Positions 1 to 10,645 of a DNA stretch of 64,000 nt are shown here, piece after piece. The notes below the pieces were generated by a model, which saw only the letters and a program-made list of their open reading frames with translations, did not search any database and was not told where the DNA came from. The position numbers and the translations under genes are program-made. Numbering within the stretch: position 1 is the stretch's first letter; the number at the start of each line of letters is the position of its first letter. This DNA is from Haematococcus lacustris (Eukaryota; Chlorophyta; Chlorophyceae; Chlamydomonadales; Haematococcaceae): NCBI GenBank assembly GCA_030144725.1, contig JASKMD010000009.1, positions 3,487,015 to 3,551,014 on the forward strand, given 5' to 3'.

Positions 1-53
1 GGAGGAGCAGCAGGCGCTGCAGGGGGTGTGCTGTCCCTGGCCCCTGTGCCCAG

Positions 54-1821
54 GTCGCTGATGACGTATGACTACTGCCAGGGCGCCACCTCCCCACACA
101 ACTCCCCCTTGCCCTGGATTGACAAGCAGTTCATGGTGCTGGAGCGGCACGCTTACAAGGGCAAGGGTGAGGGGGGCAGGGTCAAGGGTTAGGGGGGATT
201 TGGGCAGGAGGGGTCGTGAGGGGGTTCAGAAGGGGGTCAGGAGGGGCGGGAGGAGGCAGGAGGGTGGAACACCAGGGTGTTCAGGGTTGGGTGAACGTGA
301 GGCAGGACAGCAGCGAGTGAGGCAGGGCTGGGCAATGTGTCTGCTGTGTCATGCTGTTCATCACCTCTCTTCAGCCTCCTGGTGGCGTCGTGTCAGCGCT
401 GCTGGTGCCCCTGGTGTGCTGTGCAGACAATACCACCTTCCCTGATCCCTATGAGCCGCTGCACAAGGTGCTGGTGGGCCTGAACTGGTACGGCTACGAC
501 CACAACACAGCCAAGGGAACGGTGAGGCCTCCAGTGCTGCTGGACAGGGTGATGCCACGTACGAGTGGGGATCCTTGACCCTGGCCCCTACCCCTGACCC
601 CTACCCCTGACCCCTACCCCTGACCCCTACCCCTGACCCCTACCCCTGGCCCCTACCCCTGGCCCCTACCCCTGGCCCCTACCCCTGACCCCTACCCCTG
701 ACCCCTACCCCTGACCCCTACCCCTGACCCCTACCCCTGACCCCTACCCCTGACCCCTACCCCTGACCCCTACCCCTGACCCCTACCCCTGACCCCTACC
801 CCTGACCCCTACCCCTGACCCCTACCCCTGACCCCTACCCCTGACCCCTACCCCTGACCCCTACCCCTGACCCCTACCCCTGACCCCTACCCAGCCCCAG
901 GCTGACCTGAATGCCAGGTGCAGGGCGACTGAGCTGCTGGACCCCTCTGCTCCACCCCTGAGCTGGCTGTGGTGGTGGGCTGCAGGTCCTGCTGGGTAAC
1001 GAATGCCACGCCTGCTGCCCACTGCCTGCAGAAGAAGCCGGTGACCATGCAAGCGGTGCTGCAGCTCATGGCTCAGCACACCCCGGACATTGAGTGGGAC
1101 AAGGAGGAGCACGAGCACCACTTCCAGTACCAGGTCGGGCTGCAGGGGTGGGGGCTGGCAGGCTGAACCCCCACCTAGCAGCACGTCAGGGGCTGTAGTC
1201 AGGTGCTGCAGGCTGCCTGCACTGCTGGGCAGGCCGGGGCTGAGCGGCTGCAGGCGGCTGCTGGGGGCTGCAGGGGAGGGGGCCGGCCACTGCACCAGCC
1301 CGCACACAGCAGTGCAGGCTCCCCCTGGCTGCAGCCGGCTGGTGCTGCTCAGCATGCCAGGTTGTATAAAAGAAAGTAAGACCGTTCAGGTGTGTACCCT
1401 TGCTGCTCTCCCACCACAATGCATGCTAGGCTGTGTGCTGCATTACTCCTCTTGCCAGATGGCCCACCGTCTTCCCCGCACCTGGCTAGGCAGTGAGGGG
1501 GCTACAGTTGCCCACCTGCCTCACACATTGCCCACCTCAGTGCCTCAAGCCCAGAGTGGCCCAGAGCAGCCTCCGTGTAGCCCGTGTGGCCCAGAGCAGC
1601 CTCCGTGTCTCCCGTCAACATCTGCGTGGGACCCGGCACCTGGGGCTGACCCTCGCTCCCGGCTCCCTGCTGCCCCGCAGGCCAAGGGAGTGGTGCATGA
1701 GGTGTACTTCCCAACCCCCAGAGCAATGGAGGAGCGGCTGGAACTGGTCGCCAAGGCCGGTGGCGGCGTGGCCATATGGGAGCTAGGGCAGGGGGTGGAG
1801 CGCTTCTTCGACCTGCTGTGA
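54..1821 (+). CDS. CHID1-like GH18 chitinase-domain protein, 3' part (partial)
   Basis: Four exons are readable: 54-166, 427-521, 1032-1133 and 1681-1821 (stop TGA). The joins are in phase with GT-AG introns. The first exon opens with SLMTYDYC and has SPLPWI; the second has VLVGLNWYGYD; the third has DIEWDKEEHEHHF; the last has AIWELGQGVERFFDLL before the stop. This order matches the C-terminal half of the chitinase-domain-containing protein 1 (CHID1/SI-CLP) branch of glycoside hydrolase family 18, where the same positions read MTYDY, LLGLNFYG and SIWELGQGL. CHID1 proteins are secreted or lysosomal sugar-binding proteins with doubtful chitinase activity. The catalytic DxxDxDxE strand would lie upstream of the window, so activity cannot be judged. 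Intron 2 (522-1031) carries a 12-bp tandem repeat. The 5' end is outside the window. The family call is firm; the function in the alga is not. Confidence 0.82.
588..893. repeat. 12-bp minisatellite in CHID1-like intron 2
   Basis: About 25 tandem copies of CCCCTGACCCCTA-type units (12-bp period, unit roughly CCCTACCCCTGA), with a few copies reading CCCCTGG instead. The array lies wholly inside the intron between the second and third visible exons. No coding role is seen. Confidence 0.9.
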
Positions 1822-2259
1822 CCCCTGCACTGCGTGTGGCCTACTGGACAGCGCTGCACTGCTCCTTACAGCATGGGCTTGCACAACTGCATTGGGTTGC
1901 TGCTGTCCTTAATGTACTGTGACTCCTGGGTATTGGAGGTTGCGCGCTGCGAACTCCCCAGGTGTTGACGGTTGATGACCGGTTTGATGGCAGGAGTGAA
2001 CGACATTGTATGACGCATGCATTACAGGTGTAGTTTTACGTCTTACTGGGCGCATGCAAGTGGCCGTCACATCTGTGCAGCGGTTTGGTGTTGGTGCTGA
2101 ACTGCCTGCAATTGTGGGCTAGGTTCAATCCCAAGATCTTGCATCATTATTGTGATGATGATGGCTCACGCCGCTCACGCCGTAATCCATTAGGCTGCTT
2201 TATAAGGTGTGGCGTTTGGTTTAAGGTCAAACCTTCTTGCACACTTCCCGCCTACCGTC
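1822..2259. other. Tail-to-tail intergenic spacer, CHID1-like / COX3
   Basis: The CHID1-like and COX3 genes end towards each other here. I see no ORF with family similarity and no RNA gene. The stretch should hold both 3' UTRs. Confidence 0.5.
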
Positions 2260-2264
2260 TTACA
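2260..2264 (-). terminator. Candidate TGTAA polyadenylation signal for COX3
   Basis: TTACA on the + strand is TGTAA on the minus strand, the usual polyadenylation signal of Chlamydomonas-type algae. It lies about 210 nt downstream of the COX3 stop. Position and motif only; there is no transcript evidence. Confidence 0.4.
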
Positions 2265-2471
2265 TCGTGATGCACATCGACTCCTTCATCTGCCGCGCGG
2301 TGAACTCGTACACTCAGCGCATAGGCGTTGACCAGCCAGGCCCAGCATCCAGTATCTTACTTTCTCACCACCCAACGTGACGGACGACAAACCAGCAGCG
2401 TGCACTGCACTAATCAATGAGTTTCTTGGCATGCGCCCACACGACACATTACGTTCACACGAGCTGCGCGG

Positions 2472-5400
2472 TCACAGCTGGGCGGCGTAGATGATGCCGT
2501 ACACCGCGATCCACACGATGTCGACGAAGTGCCAGTACAGCACCGCGCCCTTCATGCTCACGGTGGGCTTGTTGTACCTGAGCGACAGAGGCCCAACACA
2601 CCTCAGGGAGGGTGAGTGTGCTGGGGTGTAGGTGGAGTCGCAGGGCATGCTCCAGGGAATGCAGGCTTGCAGGCCACTGCTAGAGGGCCACAGCTTGAGG
2701 GCCCGTAGTGTGAGGGGGGAGGAGGGACCCACCTGGCGTAGTTAGCCATGGAGGCCGCCAGCCACAGCGAGCCCAGCAGCACGTGGAAGCCGTGGAAGCC
2801 GGTGGTGACGAAGAAGGTGGTGCCATAGGGGCCGTCCGTCAGTGTGAAGGGCGCGGTGCTGTACTCCAGGTACTGGTCAGCCAAGAACAGGGCACCCAGG
2901 CCCACGGTCGTGCCCAGCGCAGCCATCACCACCTAACAGAGTCGAGGGGCAGGACAGGCAGGGGTGGTGATCATCAGGGTCAACAGCCGTGTCGTCTCAG
3001 ACCCTAGTGCCCTGCTGCCTGCTGCCTTCTTCACTGCAGCAGGGTGGGAGACTGCCAGCACGGGTTGGGGCCACCAGCACCGCAGCCACCACCAGCACGT
3101 GTTGGGGTGCCACCACTAGCTATGGGCTAACTTCCAATGGAGCGCTCTAGCAGCATAGCAGCGCTGCAGCTCTTCCCTGCCCCTACATGTGCTTCACATA
3201 TTGGAGGCAGGACCCGCCCCTGCCTGCACCCTGCTGCTCTGCCTGGAGCAGCAGCTCATCAGCGGCAGCGCCCCTCCCTGACCCACCTTGGGGTCCTTCG
3301 CCACCATGGCCACATTGGCTGAGTAGTAGGAGGCGGCCAGCACGGCGCTCATCACCAGGGCACGCCCCTCCCAGCCGATGGCGTCGATGCCCACAGGCGG
3401 CCACTGCATCTGGATCCACACGTTGGGCGACATACCCAGGTGCACACAGGACCACAGCAGGCCAAAGAACAGGGCGGCCTCGCTGACGATGAAGATCCAC
3501 ACCCCGCTGATCAGGTTGCGCTTCACGATCTGCACACATGCAAGCACAGGTACAGCTGAGCGTGATCAGGCTGCGCGAGGAAGGCTAGGGAAGGCGAGAG
3601 ATGGTGGGTGAGGGAGGCTGCTTTGGGCCTGCTGCCTGCAGCCTGCACAGGGAAGGCTAAGGAAGCTGGTGGGTGAGGTAGGCTGCATAGCCTGCTGCCG
3701 GCCCCACACACCCCTGCTGCTATGACTTGCTGGTTGCTGCGCCTGCCCTGCCTGCGCATAACCTGGCTGCCAGTAGCTCCGCCCTGACTGGCCCGCACCA
3801 CCTGGCCCTGCCCCCCTGACCTCCGTGTGCATGCCGTAGTCACTCTCAATGTAGCAGTCACGCCACCAGGCAATGGCCGTCATGGCGGTGGCGCCCAGGC
3901 CGCCAAACATGATGGCGCCGCAGTGCGGGATGGCGTGGAACCAGCCAGCCATGCCCGTCATCATCATCAGAGCACCTGCGCCACACCCCACCCACGCCTG
4001 GCAGCAGCTGGGGGCGACAGCTGGGGCGCCGTGCAGGGGGTGCAGAGGGTCGTGTGCAGCGGCTGGCGAGCGTTGTGAAGGGGCGTGCAGTGCCTGCTGC
4101 TCTACTGCTGCTGCCCTGCGGTAGTCAGGCTGGAGACGCGCTGACAGAACTGCTGCTGTTCAGCCTGTGTGTCCCCAGCCTTCATGGCTAGGCTGGGGCT
4201 CAGCTGCCAGACAAGGGCAGCAGCCAGTGGTTAGCCACTGCTCTCACTGCTGCCATGCACAAGGGGGTAGAGGTAGCCCAGGTAGCTCCTCATTGCACTG
4301 CTGCCGTGCAGGGTGGAGGGGTGCAGGGACAACACTGGACCGTGCCCAGGCTTGCTGCAGGGCCAGCAGCTACAGCCCTACAGCTGTCTAGGCTGCTGCT
4401 CCCCTCCTTCCTGCACATGAAGCCTGCGCCCCGAACCACACTGAGTAACACGCTGTCGCATGATGGGGGCTGCTCCCAGCCAGCAGAGCTTGCCTGCTGC
4501 CTGCGCCCTGGGCTGGCTGGGCGCCATGTAGAGACCCCTCCTCCCTGACATACCACCCTGGCAGTGTGACTCTGGTGTGACAGCAGCAGGCCTGCTCTTG
4601 GCTGCGCCCTCAATCCAGCTGGCCCCAATGATCACCTGCTCCTCTACCTCTGCTCCTGCCTTCTGCTGTGCTGCCTGTCACCCAGCTGCCTGTCACCGCG
4701 CTGGAGACATCACTGAAGGACACCTGTTGCAACAATGCCTGCTGCATGGTGCTCACCGCTGGCCATGTGCATGTGCGCACCTGAGCTGGCCAGCAGAGGC
4801 CAGGGAGAGGCCGGCAGGATGTGGTAAGGGTGAGTCTGGCCCATCTCAAGACCATGACCATGCCCTTCAGCTGTGGCCATGCCACGACGTGCAGCAGCAG
4901 AGCTCCTGAGAACATAGCATATGGCATTCATTAATGGAAGAGCCGGTCTGCATGCCATGAGGGCGAAAGGGGGTCATGACACATGGCTCGCACCCGGGTC
5001 GTGGGGGCAGCAGTGACAGCACAGAAGCCGCTTTCGGCACCTCAGCCAGCAACGGTTGTGTCCGGCTCTGCTCGTCGTCCTTGCGAGTCAGGGAGTGCAT
5101 CTGGGACGCGAAGCTCAAAGAAGGCATCTGCAGCAACGCATGCATTCCCTGTCGGCAACCAGGACATTTGACAGGCGTGCGCAACAGCGGCGTTGCCTCT
5201 TACGTACCTGGGGCCTGACACCAGCGGAAAAGCCCTTGTGAGCCCTGTGCGGCAGTGCAGGTCATGGCTTAAAGGGCTGGCTTACAACAGCAAGCCAGCT
5301 GGTCAACAAGCCACTGACCCCTGAACATCGTTCGTGACATTGCTCAAAGTTCCACAGGAGAGCGCGGCGCGTGCTACCATCGTCGCCTCAGGGAAAGCAG

Positions 5401-5497
5401 CGGCTGCGACAGCAAGCAAGCAGAGTGGCGTCGGAGGGCTACGCGAAACCAATGCTGCATCGAAAATGCAGCGCTGCAAGTAGCCTAGGGGCAGCAT
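2472..5497 (-). CDS. COX3: Nuclear-encoded cytochrome c oxidase subunit III with mitochondrial presequence
   Basis: Core subunit of mitochondrial complex IV (seven-helix membrane protein). Exons, 5' to 3': 5319-5497 (or from the ATG at 5380), 4757-4905, 3821-3975, 3287-3529, 2733-2932, 2472-2577; all phases agree. The core begins THPYHILPASPWPLL and runs through GWFHAIPHCGAIMFGG, SGVWIFIVSEAALFF, TTFFVTTGFHGFHVLLG and WHFVDIVWIAVYGIIY, all hallmark COX3 stretches including the conserved FHGFHV histidines. Exon 1 plus the start of exon 2 predicts an Arg/Ala/Ser-rich leader ending SSAAARRGMATAEG, a good matrix-type presequence with a plausible cleavage site after ARR or RRG. Total length is 343 residues from 5497 or 304 from 5380, against about 380 for Chlamydomonas COX3. 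Transfer of cox3 to the nucleus is established for chlorophycean algae. Exon 1 rests on phase agreement and leader-like composition, so the exact start is uncertain. The other five exons are secure. Confidence 0.93.
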
Positions 5498-5868
5498 ACA
5501 GCTGAGACCGATCAGCTGCTGAATCCGTGAGGTATACCCGATGTGCAGCAGAAGCCGTGAAGTTGATCAAAAGGGCTTGGGACCAATGGCGATTACCAAA
5601 CTCCTACCTGGCAGCCGCTGCAGAGCCCGCATAATGGCCATTGCTCGAGACATCTCTGCAGGCTCCCTACGAGTTACGGAACCAAACGGCAATGATTCGG
5701 TGCCTGTCGCAAGGATGCCTGCCGCATATGGCACTTACCGATGCGCCTTCCCTGCTTGACGCTGTCGACCCTGCCGAAATCTAGTTCGCCATGGGCTGGA
5801 ATGATTGGGGCGCAAAATAATCGTGCCCGCAACAATACCCGCAACAATCACAGGCCTAAGAGACCTAA
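5498..5868. other. Upstream region of COX3, no gene seen
   Basis: This stretch lies between the COX3 first exon and the hexamer array. It should contain the COX3 promoter, but I recognise no TATA box or conserved element. Short ORFs here have no family likeness. Confidence 0.35.
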
Positions 5869-6127
5869 CCCTGACCCTGGCCCTAGTTCTGGCCCTGGCC
5901 CTGGCCCTGGCCCTGACCCTGGCCCTAGTTCTGGCCTTGGCCTTGGCCCTGACCCTGGCCCTGGCCCTGGCCCTGGCCCTGGCCCTGGCCCTGGCCCTGG
6001 CCCTGGCCCTGGCCCTGGCCCTGGCCCTGGCCCTGGCCCTGGCCCTGGCCCTGGCCCTGGCCCTGGCCCTGGCCCTGGCTCTGGCCCTGGCCCTGGCCCT
6101 GGCCCTGACCCTGACCCTGACCCTGAG
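5869..6127. repeat. GGCCCT hexanucleotide microsatellite
   Basis: About 40 tandem copies of CTGGCC/GGCCCT with a few CTGACC and CTAGTT variants. The 6-bp period keeps several frames open on both strands (Gly-Pro, Ala-Leu and Arg-Ala dipeptide runs), so the ORFs through it are artefacts. It lies between the 3' end of the Smr gene and COX3. Confidence 0.92.
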
Positions 6128-6237
6128 AGACAGCCGGATATGGCGCCTGGCATGTGCCACCGCATTGGGGCTAACCATAGCACATGCGTGCCCTGTCTGA
6201 TTAGCCAGCGGGTCACAAGCTTTTGGGTACGACTGCG

Positions 6238-6242
6238 TTACA
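6238..6242 (-). terminator. Candidate TGTAA polyadenylation signal for the Smr-domain gene
   Basis: TTACA on the + strand gives TGTAA on the minus strand about 117 nt past the stop of the Smr-domain gene, a typical distance for volvocalean 3' UTRs. No transcript evidence. Confidence 0.45.
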
Positions 6243-6358
6243 AAACTGGGGCGCAAGTGGTGGCAGAGGCAGCAGTAGCACCCTGATTGCTTAGAAGTGA
6301 TATGTTGCTGAGCAACACGATGACTAGACGTCGAGATCCAACGCCTTAAACATGCTCA

Positions 6359-8764
6359 TCACATCAAATCGATATCGATCTCAATCAAGCCCGGTTGTAC
6401 TTCTCGACTGCGCAGACCACGTGCAGCCAGAAACTTTGCCACGGCTTGTGGAAGCCTGGACAGGCCATGCGGTCCTTCAGAGTGGTGTCCGGTCCCGGTC
6501 AACACCGTGAGCCGTGCCGCTCCTCGCGCCCCCCCGTCCGCGGCACTTGCCCTACGTTGAGTGACAACCGCCTCGAGGGCGGCGACCGCCTCTGAGACAT
6601 GTAGACCATGCAGGTCAAGGAACGTTGGATCCGCCTCACACGTCTTGTGCGCTGGCTGGCGCCGCACTCCCGGCGGATCGCCGGCAGCTGACCGGAGCGA
6701 CGTGGGCACGGAGGGCACGGAGCGCTCGCTTGCCACTGCGCCCAAGCCAGGCACTCGGAGACCGGGGTTCCTGGCTTCCAGGATGAGGCGGGCGGCCTCC
6801 TGGTGTGCCGCCCACATCTTCTCAGTGTGCCCTTTGCCGCTGCGCGAAAGCTCTTTGGCACGTGCTTTGTCGCCAGCCAGGAACGCCAGCGTGGCCTGAA
6901 CAAGCGTAGGCCAGCAGGCTGAGGTGCCTCAAGCACCTGGACTCTGCCTAGCTGCCCTGACCGAAAGTGATGCAGGACACAGCTCAATGAAGCATTAGCC
7001 ATGGCTCAAGGAGGTGAGGCAAGGAGGGCCTGCTGAGCACTGCTGGAGAGTTTGCATGGGTCTAGGCCGGCCTAGCCATCTATGCAGCTTCCTTGCACCT
7101 TCCACCAACGGCTCGTCTCCCCCCCTCACTCTCCTCCCTTACTTAACCAACCCCTTTTGCAGGGGCTCCTCCTGCCCACACCCTGACCAGCCCCTCTCAC
7201 GTCCCCCCGCCCCTGCCCCTCCCCCACAAACCTGCTGATAACACACGTTGCGGGCACGTGCCCACTGGCTGGCCTCTGCCCTGGCTGCCTTGTACTGCGC
7301 CGTCACCGCCGCCCCTGTGGCCACCCAGGGCACCGCTGACCGCAGCCGGCCCGCCTCACTGCCCTGCCCCGTGGCCCTGCCAGACCCAGCGGTGGCCCCT
7401 GCCCGGCCTCCTGCTACAGTGCTGGCTGGGGCAGGTGGCTGGGTGGTGGGCCTAGCAGCAGCAGCAGCGGCAGCAGCAGCCCAGGAAGGGGAGGGGGCTG
7501 GGACCCCGGCAGCCTTGCCACCAGCTTGGGTGTGGCTAGGGGCGGCTGCGCCAGGGCAGTCAGCGGGGCGAGGGCGATACGAAGCAGCAGGCCATGGCCC
7601 TGCCGCTGTGGCAGTGCCAGGCGGCCCTCCAGCCCCTTGCACCTTACTGCCTGAGCCATGGCTGGTGGCTGCGGGGGAGCACGCAGCCAGGGTGAGGCTA
7701 GGGAAGGCAGCCAGGTCCTGCAGGTCCAGTCGCTGAGGGTCAGCTGGCCATCCCCCCTGCCGCTCTGCATCACGCCCCTCCCCCTGCAGCTTTGGCTGTA
7801 GGGCCCCTCCTCCACCCTGCTGCTGACCTCCCTTCACCCCCCCAGCACTGCCCCTGACTCCCCCTGGTCCCTGGCGCCCTGCCAGCCCCTGCTGCCGCCC
7901 CCCGGGCTGCTCCAACGCCTCCAGCTCCCTGACGCAGGCCTCAAGACTCCCCCCATGCACCGCCAGCAGCGCGCCCAGCAGCCCTGCGTCATACGCTGGG
8001 AACAGCACCGCCAGCAGCTCCTCAGCCTGCGCGCCTGCCAGCCCAGGGCAAGCAGTCTGTGCCATAGCCCCAACCCCTGTCACACCCCAGCTGCCGTCAA
8101 GGCCAGGGGCAGGCCAGACTCCAGCCTCCTCTCCCAACCCCACCTCCTCCCCAGCTTCCCAAGCTCCCACACCCTCCTGCCCCGACCACTCCCAAGCTGC
8201 TTGCTCACCCCAGCCCCAGCCCTCCCACCCCGTCTCAGCCCAGTCCTCATGCTGCCCATCTGCTGCCGCCGCCTCAGCCCAGCCACACCAAGCCTGCTGC
8301 AGCCCATCACCTGTCTCAGCCTGCTGCTGCTCTGATGACCAAGGCAAGGCGCCTGCATGAGTGAGGGAGTGGGCCTCCCCACCTCCTGGGGTCTGAGTCA
8401 CACCAGGGCCTGCTGCTGCTGCTGCTGCTGCCCCGTTGCCTGGCCCCACCCCCACCCCTCTCCCTGTCTGTCCTCCTGTTTCATGCACTGCCCATGATGC
8501 TGCGGCTGCTCCTGTCCCTGGACCCACAGCTGCACCCAGCTCCACAGCTGGAGATGCTTGTGTTGCCCTAGCAGTGCGGGGGATGAATGGGGCTGCAGAG
8601 GCGCGCACTGTGAAGGAAGAGGTGGAGGAGGAGAGGAGCACTGGCAGCGGCGGGGAGGGGGTGGGCTGCAAGCTGTACGCAGAACTAGCGCTGCCTGGTG
8701 TTGGCAGGGAGGAGCTCGTAGGGAGACCGTCGCCAGCTGCTGCAGCTGCTGCTGCATGAACCAT
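6359..8764 (-). CDS. CUE-DUF1771-Smr domain protein (CID5/CID7-like)
   Basis: Two exons, 7232-8764 and 6359-6895, joined in phase by a GT-AG intron; about 689 residues. Order of parts: a low-complexity N-terminus with a degenerate PAM2-like stretch near residues 51-63 (ASAAPFIPRTA; PAM2 motifs bind poly(A)-binding protein); a CUE-type ubiquitin-binding segment near 230-270 (AEELLAVLFPAYDAGLL); a DUF1771 helical domain near 487-555, split by the intron (ARNVCYQQ then ATLAFLAGDKARAKELS); and a C-terminal Smr domain near 600-689 with DLHGLHVSEAV, TGTGHHSEG and the RLPQAVAKFL helix. Smr domains of this type are nucleases or RNA-binding modules; plants have the same architecture in CTC-interacting-domain proteins. 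An in-frame TGA lies two codons before the ATG, which favours this start. The upstream gene's stop is only 18 nt away. The domain calls are firm; PAM2 is tentative. Confidence 0.85.
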
Positions 8765-8782
8765 GGCTCAGCTTTGCGCGCA

Positions 8783-9064
8783 CTACTGCTGTTGGTGCGA
8801 TGTACGAAGCGGGGGCTGAACACCCCACATCCAGTCAAGTGTGCGGCGCGCAGCTGGGCGGATGCTCTTGAAGATGTGCTCGTCAGTACCTAAGTAGCTC
8901 TCCCAGTCGTACAAGAGGCAGCTGCCCGCGATGCCCAGCACTATTAGGCGGGTGGCAATGCGATGGCGCTTGTAATACTTTCTTGAAAACGGCGCGCGCT
9001 CTTCCCTCGACAACGTCGGCAGCTCTTGGGCCTGAGGGTCTCCTCTGCCAGACTCTGGGTTCAT
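8783..9064 (-). CDS. Small single-TM protein of unknown function
   Basis: A 93-residue ORF starting MNPESGRGD. It has a charged N-terminal third (ERAPFSRKYYKRHRIATR), one hydrophobic segment near residues 37-52 (IATRLIVLGIAGSCLLYDW) and a conserved-looking tail with ESYLGTDEHIFKSIRPAARR and LDWMWGV. The basic stretch before one short TM fits a small inner-membrane organellar protein or assembly factor, but I do not recognise the family. A longer in-frame start exists at 9277, but the added residues look like untranslated leader. The stop TAG is 18 nt before the ATG of the Smr-domain gene on the same strand, so the two may share one transcript. Upstream, the left end of a Fanzor-like relic lies about 190 bp away. 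Confidence 0.6.
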   Translation of the reverse strand: MNPESGRGDPQAQELPTLSREERAPFSRKYYKRHRIATRLIVLGIAGSCLLYDWESYLGTDEHIFKSIRPAARRTLDWMWGVQPPLRTSHQQQ

Positions 9065-9254
9065 GATGCGATGATGGCGAGGGTGGAAGTGCGGCAAGCT
9101 TTCATCATTGCATGCGCAGTTTTGCGGAAGTACATCATAAGAAGTACCACATGACCGCAAGCACATAGCCATCGAAGTGAATGTCATCGTGCTTGAGCAG
9201 CTATGTGGCCAGGTTGGTATTTTGCACACCATTGGGCCAGCTGGTGAGGCAGGG

Positions 9255-10645
9255 CCCACCAGCACCTTGGCCCTCAACCTTTGCTGCTCCCACCAGCACC
9301 TTGGCCCTCAACCTTGAGCCTTCATTGCAGTCGAACACACTAATTGTGAACCACTACAAAACAGTGTTTTATCTGTGGAGTTCCCATCGCATGGCGTGCT
9401 CATGGCCTATACATGTCATACACATGGTCATGGTCGCCTACCACCTGCAGCATTGCCTGACCCCGGTGACAGGGCTACACCGTAGAGTTGGCATGACAAA
9501 ACATGCACTGATTGTAAGCTGATGACAGCTTCAAGTGGGGGGGGGGGGGGCACACACTACTGTGCCACAGCAGGCTGCTGCTGCTGGGCCTTGGGTGGCT
9601 TGTCTCGCAGCCGCTTGTACCCCAGGCCAGGGTACTCCTTGCCCTTGGCTGGCAGCGCTCCCTGGTCTGGCCAGAAGCACAGCTCCAGTGGGCGCCACTT
9701 GCTCTCCCCAATACGCTGCATGTTCAGCGCTGCGTTGCAGTCCCTGTCTACCCACCTGCCTGGCTGCGGTGCTGGCTTGGCTTTGGCAGCCTTGCCCTGG
9801 GCCTTGCCTTTGCCCTTGGTGGGCTGGCTGGGCTCAGCTGCCTCTGGCTCAGCCTTGGTGCGCTTGCTGCGCTTGGCTGGCAGGGGAGTGCTGGGCCCAG
9901 GCTCTGAGGCTGCTGCCTGTGTGGCTGCCTGGCTGCTGCGTGGGGCCTGTGGGGGCTTGCAGGGGGCCACTACTGGGCACCACATCATGCCCCGCACTGG
10001 CTGGTCACGCTGCTGGCTCCAGGCTGGGCGCAGCAGGCGTGGTTCCACCTGCCCTGCTGGGGGCTTCCAACCTGTAGGCCTGGTGGCCCTGCGCTTGTTC
10101 AGCTGCCTCTCACAGGGTTGCTGGCCATTCACAACTAAGCTGACCCGGGTGGTGCGGTGCTCATCCACAAGCACCACCCTACCCCGCCGCTGGTCTGTCC
10201 CCCTGGGCCTGCACACCACCTTGCAGCAGGCCCGCAGAACTGCATCTGCACCCCACCCACCCCCAGTGCCAATGCTAGCTGCTCCAAAGAACACCACCAG
10301 CTGCTTGGCATGCCCATGGCGCTCCATGGACACCTCTGCCATGTCCTCCTCCAACTGCGGCCATGCACACGAGGCACACACATGATGGCTGACATATTCT
10401 TCATGCTCACTTCATACCAACCCACCACCTCCCAGTCCCTTAACCTTCATCTCTCCTACCCACCCTCACCTTCTTGAAGAACTGCTCCAGTGTCCGGTCG
10501 CCACTAGGCTCATATCAGCTAACACCTGTTGATACCTACTACTTATACCCAGGAGACGATGTCACTCACTCTCGCACTCCCAAAGGGCACTTCCAAAGGG
10601 CACGAGGGCGGCACCATGCAGCATGAATGTCAGAGACCAGCAGAG
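9255..10645 (-). mobile_element. Fanzor/TnpB-like element A, 5'-deleted
   Basis: About 1.39 kb. Both ends match element B (13480-14812) almost base for base: the block from about 9300 to 9556 downstream of the ORF, and the block 10497-10640 (CCACTAGGCTCATATCAGC...) upstream. The rightmost coding piece (minus strand) reads DRTLEQFFKK before a GTGAGG donor, so the N-terminal part of the nuclease gene is missing and its C-terminal part remains. The two elements keep different parts of the gene but the same termini, which marks them as separate internal-deletion derivatives of one longer element. Edges are good to about 10-20 bp. Confidence 0.65.
9557..10430 (-). pseudogene. Fanzor-like RuvC nuclease, C-terminal remnant (element A)
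   Basis: Open frame reading VVFFGAASIGTGGGWGA, then VVLVDEHRTTRV, a GMMWCPVV segment, a Lys/Pro-rich linker (KRSKRTKAE) and finally WVDRDCNAALNMQRIGESK to the stop at 9557. In TnpB/Fanzor proteins the same order is RuvC-II, an ExxTS..C..C zinc ribbon, and RuvC-III D-R-D-x-N-A-A-x-N. The zinc-ribbon cysteines are mostly lost, but the RuvC-III aspartates are kept. The N-terminal recognition lobe and RuvC-I are absent, so this copy should be inactive. The family call is inferred from motif order; a remote TnpB-like relative is possible. Confidence 0.6.

Noticed and set aside
588..893. Interstitial telomere
   Set aside because: The 12-bp unit CCCTACCCCTGA does not match the CCCTAAAA or CCCTAAA telomere units of green algae and plants.
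4577..5218. Plus-strand ORFs opposite the COX3 5' exons
   Set aside because: They oppose a well-supported gene and have no motifs.
5735..6286. Overlapping ORFs of Gly-Pro, Ala-Leu and Arg-Ala dipeptides
   Set aside because: They are translations of the GGCCCT hexamer array in several frames on both strands.
7248..8893. Plus-strand ORFs across the Smr-domain gene
   Set aside because: They are shadows of the minus-strand coding exon, which carries clear CUE and DUF1771 motifs.
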